Part shown: piece by piece, positions 1-4,893 of the stretch | How the letters are laid out: each line of letters starts with the position of its first letter | Numbering within the stretch: the first letter of the stretch is position 1 | From: an uncultured Collinsella sp. | Lineage (GTDB): Bacteria; Actinomycetota; Coriobacteriia; Coriobacteriales; Coriobacteriaceae | Direction of reading: 5' to 3' | Length of the DNA stretch: 7,484 bases | Assembly: GCA_959599615.1 (NCBI GenBank) | Contig: CAUGKA010000097.1 | Span: 1-7,484, forward strand | The notes under the pieces: model-generated | Told to the model about the DNA's origin: nothing | Seen by the model: only the letters and a program-made list of their open reading frames with translations | The model's database searches: none | Position numbers and translations under genes: made by a program

Positions 1-19
1 TGTGTGGCGCGGGGCCTGG

Positions 20-583
20 CTACTTGGTCTTGGCAACCAGCAGCGGATCGCCAAGCTTGACGAGCGGATTGCCGCCGATAAGCGTGCCAGACTCGCCGAC
101 GTGGTCGATGCTCTTGAGGCGGTCGAGCTCAGAGATGATGACGGTCACGATGTCCTCGTGACCGGCGGCCTTGATAGCGTCGCGGTCGAAGCTGATGAGC
201 GGCTGGCCGGCCTTGACCGTGTCGCCCATCTCGACAAAGCGGGCAAAACCCTTGCCGTTCATTTCCACGGTGCCCAGGCCAACATGGATGAACACGCGCA
301 GGCCGTCCTCGGTAATCATGCCGATGGAGTGGTTGGTGACGGTGGTGGCGCCGATGCGACCGTTGGCGGGGGCGTAAATGGTGTCGGTAATGGGCTCGAT
401 GCCGTAGCCCTGGCCGAGCATACCCGAGGCGATGGTCTCGTCGGGAACCTCACTCAGATTGACGAGCACGCCGTTGACGGGAGCGTAGATGACGCCTTCG
501 CGGGTGGCGAAGCTTGCTGCGGGCGGAACGGACGCCTCGCCCGACGAAGTGAACGTGGACTTGAGCGAATCGAGCAGACCCAT
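20..583 (-). CDS. crr: PTS system glucose-type EIIA component (EIIA-Glc)
   Basis: A soluble phosphocarrier of 187 residues that would take phosphate from HPr and pass it to the IIB domain of a sugar permease. Two histidines of the family are visible: His85 in TNHSIG and the phosphorylated His100 in FIHVGLGTVEMNGKGF, a near-exact match to the EIIA-Glc active-site motif. The N-terminus MGLLDSLKS resembles the membrane-binding helix MGLFDKLKS of E. coli Crr. About 18 extra residues (roughly 11-28) separate it from the beta-sandwich core, which starts near VIYAPVNG. The start at 583 is chosen because GGAGG (589-593 on the complement) lies 5 bases upstream and the family N-terminus begins there; a longer frame to 661 would run through the promoter-proximal leader. 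The IICB permease at 4894-6558 lacks a IIA domain, so this protein is a plausible partner (inference). A regulatory role like that of E. coli Crr cannot be assumed. Confidence 0.95.
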   Translation of the reverse strand: MGLLDSLKSTFTSSGEASVPPAASFATREGVIYAPVNGVLVNLSEVPDETIASGMLGQGYGIEPITDTIYAPANGRIGATTVTNHSIGMITEDGLRVFIHVGLGTVEMNGKGFARFVEMGDTVKAGQPLISFDRDAIKAAGHEDIVTVIISELDRLKSIDHVGESGTLIGGNPLVKLGDPLLVAKTK

Positions 584-603
584 AGATGCCTCCAACGTAT
601 CAG

Positions 604-620
604 GCGTGCATGTTGCACGC
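604..620 (-). repeat. Short hairpin in the crr leader
   Basis: GCGTGCA-TGT-TGCACGC is a perfect 7-base-pair inverted repeat with a 3-base loop. It starts 21 bases upstream of the crr start codon, inside the leader transcribed from the candidate promoter. There is no T-run after it, so it is not an intrinsic terminator. It could stabilise the leader RNA or be a protein site; neither is shown. Confidence 0.5.
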
Positions 621-632
621 GTGTGGTTTGCC

Positions 633-655
633 GGAAACGTTTCGTACGTGTTTCC
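633..655. promoter_or_regulatory. LacI-family-like operator upstream of crr
   Basis: GAAACGTTTC at 634-643 is a perfect 10-base palindrome with a central CG, the layout typical of LacI-family operators (PurR, GalR and CcpA sites share the AAACG core). It is embedded in a wider inverted repeat, GGAAAC (633-638) facing GTTTCC (650-655). It lies about 25-35 bases downstream of the expected crr transcription start, a position suited to blocking elongation. Assignment to a LacI-type protein is inference from the motif shape; no such regulator gene is in this window. Confidence 0.45.
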
Positions 656-674
656 CAGCACGGTCAGCGCTCCT

Positions 675-703
675 ATTTTACGCTGCTTAACGATGCCTCT
701 GAA
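675..703 (-). promoter_or_regulatory. Candidate sigma-70 promoter of crr
   Basis: Read on the minus strand: TTCAGA (703-698) as -35, a 17-base spacer, and TAAAAT (680-675) as -10. The -10 matches the consensus at 5 of 6 positions and the -35 at 4 of 6. Transcription would start near 668, giving a leader of about 85 bases. Confidence 0.5.
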
Positions 704-786
704 CAGCGATTTTGTGATATATCAGTTGAAGGCCAACTTATTGCGGGGGTGTTTCTGCGCCGCGGGCTCAAGTGGGGTACGCTAAG

Positions 787-816
787 GTGCGAAAAACGAG
801 TGCGCACGAATCGCAC
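787..816 (+). repeat. Nested GTGCG/CGCAC inverted repeats before the hydrolase
   Basis: GTGCGA (787-792) is the reverse complement of TCGCAC (811-816). Between them lies the palindrome GTGCGCAC (800-807). The cluster ends directly against the ribosome binding site (GGAGGGAG, 817-824). It could be an operator or a leader hairpin affecting translation. I found no convincing -35/-10 pair for the hydrolase in 700-786. Confidence 0.35.
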
Positions 817-829
817 GGAGGGAGCACCT

Positions 830-1729
830 ATGATTATTGAGAACCATGCGCTGTGGGGCGAGGAGCCGACCGAGGATTATCCGGCGACGTTTACGTATCT
901 GGGTGCCGAGCCACTGCCCGACAAGCCAAATGGTCGTCGCCCGGCAGTGATTATCTGCGGCGGAGGCGGGTTTACGCACATCGCTCCGCACGAGCAGGAT
1001 CCGGTGGCATTTGCGTTTTTGGATCACGGGTATCAGGCCTTCGTGCTCAATTATGTGACGAGCGGTACGGGCGACGTGAGTTTTCCGCACCCGCAGGCCG
1101 ATCTTGCCAAGATGGTCGCCACAGTGCGTGCGAACGTCGACGAGTGGCATGTCGATCCCAAGCGCGTGTGCGTCGTGGGATTCTCGGCGGGCGGCATGAT
1201 CTGCGCTTCGCTGGCAACGCAGTGGAAGACGGGTCCCTTTGCGGCGCTTGCCGGGGCGCGTCCGGACGATATCCGTCCCGATGCCGTGGTGCTGGGCTAT
1301 CCGCTGCTCGACCTTGCCTATGTGCGCGACATGCAGACGCGCGACCCGCGCATCGACCTGCGCGTGCCCAAGACCGGTGGCAAGACGGGGCGCGATTTGC
1401 TCAACGACTATCTGTCGATGGTGACGGGCGGCGAGGCGACCGATGAGCACCTGGCCGACATTTGCCCTACCACGCACGTTTCGCGCCAGATGCCCCCGAC
1501 CTTTGTGTGGGGCGTTTCGGACGACAAGACGGCGCCGGTCGCGCAGGTCTACCCGTTTGCGCAGCGCATGGCCGAGGAGGGTGTTGCATGCGAGATGCAC
1601 GTCTTTGACCAGGGTGGCCACGGCCTTTCGCTCGGCAACGCCAATACCGCGGTCGACAACGAGGACAAGCAGGTTTCGGTCCGTCCTTGGATCCGCCTAG
1701 CCTTCCGCTTCCTGGAGCGCCATATGTAA
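830..1729 (+). CDS. Alpha/beta hydrolase, esterase-like (Aes/acetylxylan-esterase-like group)
   Basis: A 299-residue protein with the alpha/beta hydrolase plan and no signal peptide, so probably a cytoplasmic carboxyl-esterase or sugar-ester deacetylase. Visible elements in order: an oxyanion-hole glycine run GGGGF (44-48), the nucleophile elbow GFSAGG with Ser119, an acidic residue in GVSDDKTAP (Asp231 or Asp232), and His264 in GGHGLSLG. The stretch PPTFVWGVSDDKTAPVAQ is typical of the group annotated as acetylxylan-esterase-like or Aes-like hydrolases. The start at 830 has GGAGGGAG 5 bases upstream; the open frame continues to position 2, but only as a shadow of the opposite-strand crr gene. 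The small gene at 1777 follows after 47 bases and may share the transcript. The substrate is unknown: the fold and triad are clear, but the acyl group and the alcohol part cannot be read from the sequence. Confidence 0.88.
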   Translation: MIIENHALWGEEPTEDYPATFTYLGAEPLPDKPNGRRPAVIICGGGGFTHIAPHEQDPVAFAFLDHGYQAFVLNYVTSGTGDVSFPHPQADLAKMVATVRANVDEWHVDPKRVCVVGFSAGGMICASLATQWKTGPFAALAGARPDDIRPDAVVLGYPLLDLAYVRDMQTRDPRIDLRVPKTGGKTGRDLLNDYLSMVTGGEATDEHLADICPTTHVSRQMPPTFVWGVSDDKTAPVAQVYPFAQRMAEEGVACEMHVFDQGGHGLSLGNANTAVDNEDKQVSVRPWIRLAFRFLERHM

Positions 1730-1742
1730 AAGTAGACTACTT
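1730..1742 (+). repeat. 13-base inverted repeat between the hydrolase and the small gene
   Basis: AAGTAG-A-CTACTT is a perfect 6-base inverted repeat around a single central base, directly after the hydrolase stop codon. It has no following T-run and a 1-base loop, so it is unlikely to be a terminator. It may be chance or an operator-like site. Confidence 0.25.
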
Positions 1743-1776
1743 GCCCGTTTCAAAAAGTCTGCTTAGAGGAGGAGCC

Positions 1777-2097
1777 ATGCTTGAGGGTACGTATATGGTT
1801 TCGGCCCAGACGCCGGTGGGGAGTAAACGCGGCGAGGTGACGTTTTCACATGGGGTGAACGGCGCGCTCAAGGCAGTACTAAACGTCAGGGGTCTCAATA
1901 TCGCTCTCTCGAGTGCCCGCGCTGAGGGCGATTTCTTTGAGCTCTCGGGTACTATCTCCCACGTCTTGATGGGCAAGGCGCCCTTTACATGCACGGGGTC
2001 GGTTGAGGGTGATCGACTCACTGCTACCGCGCGGTCGGGTTCCATTTCGATCTCGCTGAGCGGTATGCGCAAAGAGCTTTCGGGGCGCACCGCATAA
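1777..2097 (+). CDS. Small uncharacterised beta-rich protein
   Basis: A 106-residue protein that I cannot assign to a named family. It is a real gene by its very strong ribosome binding site, GAGGAGGAG (1766-1774), just before the ATG, and by GC-rich codon use like its neighbours. It has no signal peptide, no membrane segment and no metal-binding cysteine pattern; its one cysteine is Cys72. The sequence alternates short hydrophobic stretches with Gly/Ser/Asp turns: GTYMVSAQTPVGSKRGEVTF near the start, FFELSGTI (53-60), KAPFTCTGSVEGDRLTATA (67-85) and SISISLSG (89-96). This suggests a small antiparallel beta sheet or lipocalin-like barrel, in which GxVxGDxLxxT-type strands recur (inference). 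It sits 47 bases after the hydrolase and may be co-transcribed with it. It could be a ligand-binding or chaperone-like accessory, but nothing in the sequence proves this. Confidence 0.75.
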   Translation: MLEGTYMVSAQTPVGSKRGEVTFSHGVNGALKAVLNVRGLNIALSSARAEGDFFELSGTISHVLMGKAPFTCTGSVEGDRLTATARSGSISISLSGMRKELSGRTA

Positions 2098-2127
2098 AGT
2101 TTGCGCAGGTAAACATCGGTATTTGAC

Positions 2128-2155
2128 TTTATAAAATAGTTCAGAGCGCTATCAT
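2128..2155 (+). promoter_or_regulatory. Candidate sigma-70 promoter of feoAB
   Basis: TTTATA (2128-2133) as -35, a 16-base spacer, and TATCAT (2150-2155) as -10; the -10 matches 5 of 6 consensus bases. A better-looking TTGACT at 2123 would need a 21-base spacer. Transcription would start near 2162, giving a leader of about 57 bases. Confidence 0.45.
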
Positions 2156-2186
2156 TTGTCGTTACGAGTTGGTTAGCCCCGGTAAA

Positions 2187-2196
2187 CGGTTAACCG
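2187..2196. promoter_or_regulatory. Palindrome CGGTTAACCG in the feoAB leader
   Basis: A perfect 10-base palindrome lies about 25-35 bases after the predicted transcription start and 10 bases before the ribosome binding site. A nearby GGTTAG (2171-2176) resembles one half of a DtxR/IdeR-type iron box, but the 19-base consensus is not matched in either alignment I tried. No clear Fur box is seen. An iron-responsive operator is therefore possible but weakly supported. Confidence 0.3.
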
Positions 2197-2218
2197 CGTC
2201 TAACGAAAGGATGAGCGC

Positions 2219-4579
2219 GTGAAGCTCGATACACTCGAGATTGGAAAGGACGCCGTTGTCGCATCGGTGACATCCGACGATCAGGCGCTCCGACAGCATA
2301 TTTTGGACATGGGCCTAACGCCGGGCACCGAAGTCACCATGATGAAGCACGCTCCCATGGGCGACCCGCTCGAGATCCGTCTGCGTGGCTACGAGTTGAC
2401 GCTGCGCAAGGACGATGCTGCTCGCATCGAGCTCGTGGGTGTTCACGACACAGACACGGGTCCGCGCACTAACGCCGCAATCGGCACGACGGAGCACCCG
2501 GCGCTCGGCGAGGGAACGTATTCGCCCCGCGCGGCAAAGACGGCCGTGCCCGAGGGCGCGCCGCTGCACTTTGCCCTCGCCGGCAACCAAAACTGCGGTA
2601 AGACCACGCTGTTCAACCAGCTGACGGGCTCCAACCAACACGTCGGTAACTTTCCCGGCGTGACGGTCGACCGCAAAGACGGAACCATCCGTAATCACCC
2701 CGAGGCGAGCGTCACCGATCTGCCCGGCATCTATTCGCTGTCGCCGTACACAGGCGAGGAGATCGTCAGCCGCCAATTCATCCTCGACGAGCATCCCGAT
2801 GCCATCATCGACATCATCGACGCCACCAACATCGAGCGCAACCTGTATTTGACGCTGCAACTCATGGAGCTCGACCGCCCCATGGTCATCGCGCTCAACA
2901 TGATGGACGAGGTGACGGCCAACGGCGGCGCCGTGGACGTCAACCTGCTCGAGAGCCTGTTGGGCGTGCCTGTTGTCCCCATTAGCGCTGCCCGCAACGA
3001 GGGCATCGGCGAGTTGGTGGATCATGTCTTGCACGTGGCGCGGTTCCGCGAGCGCCCCGGTCGCCTGGACTTCTGCGCGCCCGATGGTCCAGACGGCGGC
3101 GCGCTGCATCGCTGCATTCACGGCATCGCCAACCTTATCGAGGACCATGCCGCGACGGCGCATATCCCGGTGCGTTTTGCGGCGACCAAGCTGGTTGAGG
3201 GCGACGAGCTGGTAACCGAGGCGCTTCACCTGGATCGCAACGAGCTTGACGCCATCGAGCACATCATTACCCAGATGGAGGGCGAGGCCGGCACCGACCG
3301 CCTGTCCGCGCTGGCCGATATGCGCTTTAGCTTTATCGGCGACGTGTGTGGGCGTTGCGTCGTCAAGCCGCGCGAGAGCCGCGAGCACGTGCGCTCCGTT
3401 AAGATCGACCGCATCCTGACGGGTCGCTACACGGCCATCCCGGCGTTTCTGGTGATCATGGGCCTCGTCTTTTGGCTGACGTTTGGCGTGATCGGCGCGG
3501 CGTTGCAGGGACTCATGGAGGACGGCATCGCTGCCGTCATCGCCTCGGCCGATGCGGGTCTCAAAGCGTTCGGCACCAACGATGTGGTGCGCTCGCTGGC
3601 TGTCGACGGCGTGCTTACGGGCGTGGGCAGCGTGCTGACCTTCCTGCCGATTATCGTCGTGCTCTTTTTGTTCCTTTCCATTCTGGAAGACTCCGGATAC
3701 ATGGCACGCGTGGCCTTTGTTATGGATAAGGTACTGCGTCGCTTTGGCCTTTCGGGCCGCAGCTTCGTTCCCATGCTCGTCGGTTTTGGCTGCACCGTGC
3801 CGGCTATCATGTCGACCCGTACGCTCCCATCCGAGCACGACCGCAAGATGACGGTCATGCTCACGCCGTTCATGAGCTGCTCGGCCAAGTTGCCGGTCTA
3901 CGGTCTGCTGTGCGGGGCGTTTTTCCCACAGGCGACGGTTCCCGCCATGGTCTCGCTCTATCTGATTGGCATTGCGGTCGGTTGCATCGCGGCTTTGGTG
4001 CTCAACCGCACGGCATTTAAGGGCGACCCGGTGCCGTTTATCATGGAGCTTCCCAATTACCGCTTGCCGAGTATCAAGACGACGGTGATGTTGGCATGGG
4101 ATAAGGCCAAGGACTTTATTACCAAGGCCTTTACCATTATCTTTGCCGCTACGGTGGTCATCTGGTTCCTGCAGACGTTCGATATCCGCTTTAACGTGGT
4201 CGCCGATCAGTCGCAAAGCCTGCTTGCCGGTCTGGGTAGCATCATTGCGCCGGTGTTGGCCCCGCTCGGCTTTGGCGACTGGCGCGCCTCGACGGCGCTC
4301 GTCACCGGACTTATCGCCAAGGAGAGCGTCATTTCGACCCTCACCGTGCTTTTGGGCGCAACCTCTCCCGCGGTGCTGTCAACCATGTTTTCGCCGTTTA
4401 CCGCTTACGTGTTCCTGGTCTTTACGCTGCTGTACCCGCCCTGCGTGGCGTCCATCGGCGCCGTCAAGAGCGAGCTGGGCGCGCGCTATGCCGTTGCCGT
4501 GTTCGCGTTTCAAGTGACGGTCGCCTGGATCGTGGCGTTTGTCGTGCATTCGGCGGGCATATTGCTGGGGTTGGCTTAG
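2219..4579 (+). CDS. feoB: Ferrous iron transporter FeoB with fused N-terminal FeoA domain
   Basis: An inner-membrane Fe(II) uptake protein of 786 residues. Residues 1-75 are a FeoA (SH3-like) domain, recognisable by LDMGLTPGTEVTMMKHAPMGDPLEIRLRG. A hydrophilic linker (about 76-114) leads to the FeoB G domain with all GTPase motifs: G1 GNQNCGKT (122-129), G2 Thr149 in NFPGVT, G3 DLPG (167-170), G4 NMMD (227-230) and G5 around SAARN (256-260). A helical cytosolic segment follows to about 400. The membrane part from about 405 has two gate-like repeats with the conserved cysteines in GFGCTVPAI (522-530) and FMSCSAKLPVYG (551-562), and ends with LLYPPCVASIGAVKSELG (738-755). The start codon is GTG, with AAGG 8 bases upstream; the ATG at 2211 is out of frame and stops after three codons. 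FeoB usually works with a separate FeoA, so fusion removes the need for a separate gene. No FeoC-like gene follows. The protein appears full length and intact. Confidence 0.97.
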   Translation: MKLDTLEIGKDAVVASVTSDDQALRQHILDMGLTPGTEVTMMKHAPMGDPLEIRLRGYELTLRKDDAARIELVGVHDTDTGPRTNAAIGTTEHPALGEGTYSPRAAKTAVPEGAPLHFALAGNQNCGKTTLFNQLTGSNQHVGNFPGVTVDRKDGTIRNHPEASVTDLPGIYSLSPYTGEEIVSRQFILDEHPDAIIDIIDATNIERNLYLTLQLMELDRPMVIALNMMDEVTANGGAVDVNLLESLLGVPVVPISAARNEGIGELVDHVLHVARFRERPGRLDFCAPDGPDGGALHRCIHGIANLIEDHAATAHIPVRFAATKLVEGDELVTEALHLDRNELDAIEHIITQMEGEAGTDRLSALADMRFSFIGDVCGRCVVKPRESREHVRSVKIDRILTGRYTAIPAFLVIMGLVFWLTFGVIGAALQGLMEDGIAAVIASADAGLKAFGTNDVVRSLAVDGVLTGVGSVLTFLPIIVVLFLFLSILEDSGYMARVAFVMDKVLRRFGLSGRSFVPMLVGFGCTVPAIMSTRTLPSEHDRKMTVMLTPFMSCSAKLPVYGLLCGAFFPQATVPAMVSLYLIGIAVGCIAALVLNRTAFKGDPVPFIMELPNYRLPSIKTTVMLAWDKAKDFITKAFTIIFAATVVIWFLQTFDIRFNVVADQSQSLLAGLGSIIAPVLAPLGFGDWRASTALVTGLIAKESVISTLTVLLGATSPAVLSTMFSPFTAYVFLVFTLLYPPCVASIGAVKSELGARYAVAVFAFQVTVAWIVAFVVHSAGILLGLA

Positions 4580-4580
4580 G

Positions 4581-4604
4581 GGCGCGTTGATGCTCCGCGC
4601 TTTT
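4581..4604 (+). terminator. Likely intrinsic terminator after feoAB
   Basis: GCGCG (4582-4586) pairs with CGCGC (4596-4600) around a 9-base loop, and TTTT follows at once (4601-4604). It starts immediately after the feoAB stop. The stem is short and the T-run is only four bases, so termination may be partial. Confidence 0.5.
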
Positions 4605-4635
4605 GGGTGAGCAACAATTCAATAAATATGAGCCA

Positions 4636-4654
4636 AAATACCGGCAATTGTCGG
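4636..4654 (+). repeat. Direct repeat copy 1, AAATACNNGCAATNGTCGG
   Basis: First copy; variable bases are CG and T. It lies within 50 bases of the end of feoAB and also forms the near-palindrome CCGGCAATTGTCGG. It agrees with copy 2 at 16 of 19 positions. Confidence 0.55.
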
Positions 4655-4721
4655 CCTGCGGGGACTGTCCTACGCTGCAGATTGCCGTTCGCTGCCTATT
4701 TGCTGCCGTTTACGGATTCGT

Positions 4722-4740
4722 AAATACTTGCAATCGTCGG
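4722..4740 (+). repeat. Direct repeat copy 2, AAATACNNGCAATNGTCGG
   Basis: Second copy; variable bases are TT and C. It is exactly 86 bases after copy 1, about eight helical turns, and about 30 bases upstream of the candidate permease -35. Confidence 0.55.
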
Positions 4741-4768
4741 TCGATTTAACCGCATTACGCGATGCCGA

Positions 4769-4797
4769 TGCGCATTTTGTGTGCTCCTTTCTACAAT
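4769..4797 (+). promoter_or_regulatory. Weak candidate promoter of the PTS permease
   Basis: TACAAT (4792-4797) is a good -10 (5 of 6). The hexamer 17 bases upstream, TGCGCA (4769-4774), is a poor -35 and lies inside the palindrome ATGCGCAT (4768-4775). A poor -35 overlapped by a palindrome would fit a promoter that depends on an activator (inference). The leader would be about 90 bases and would contain repeat copy 3. Confidence 0.35.
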
Positions 4798-4854
4798 CAC
4801 TTTGTGTCTATTGCCGAACATGTCTTCCGTTTCGCCTGTGTGGGGACGTGGAGT

Positions 4855-4865
4855 GCAATAGTCGT
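4855..4865 (+). repeat. Direct repeat copy 3, GCAATNGTCGT
   Basis: Third copy of the GCAATNGTCG core, with A as the variable base and T in place of the final G. It lacks the AAATAC extension and lies 15 bases before the permease ribosome binding site. Confidence 0.45.
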
Positions 4866-4893
4866 TTGTAGAGGCTCATTGAGGAGGGAATTG

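Larger units (their letters stand above)
4605..4893. other. Intergenic region before the PTS permease
   Basis: About 290 bases without a supportable gene, more AT-rich than the flanking feoAB. It holds three direct copies of GCAATNGTCG, a near-perfect 14-base palindrome, CCGGCAATTGTCGG (4641-4654, overlapping copy 1), and a weak promoter around 4769-4797. The permease frame is open back to an ATG at 4762, but that stretch has no ribosome binding site and no resemblance to the permease family. I see no hidden small gene with a credible ribosome binding site. Confidence 0.6.

Noticed and set aside
2..829. Upstream extension of the hydrolase frame to position 2
   Set aside because: It runs antisense through crr, has no family resemblance, and the ATG at 830 has an ideal ribosome binding site and the expected hydrolase N-terminus.
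782..1621. A 279-residue open frame on the minus strand
   Set aside because: It is antisense to the hydrolase, with no ribosome binding site and low-complexity basic composition.
2168..2198. DtxR/IdeR iron box in the feoAB leader
   Set aside because: Only half-site matches (GGTTAG, TAACC) were found; aligning the 19-base consensus gave about half or fewer matching positions.
2315..4216. A 633-residue open frame on the minus strand
   Set aside because: It lies wholly inside feoAB and its translation is rich in Arg/His/Asp with no domain pattern, as expected of a shadow of a GC-rich gene.
4762..4893. 44-residue N-terminal extension of the permease
   Set aside because: There is no ribosome binding site at 4762, it overlaps the candidate promoter, and the permease family starts at MKEKFQSFGKAM, which has GAGGAGGG before it.
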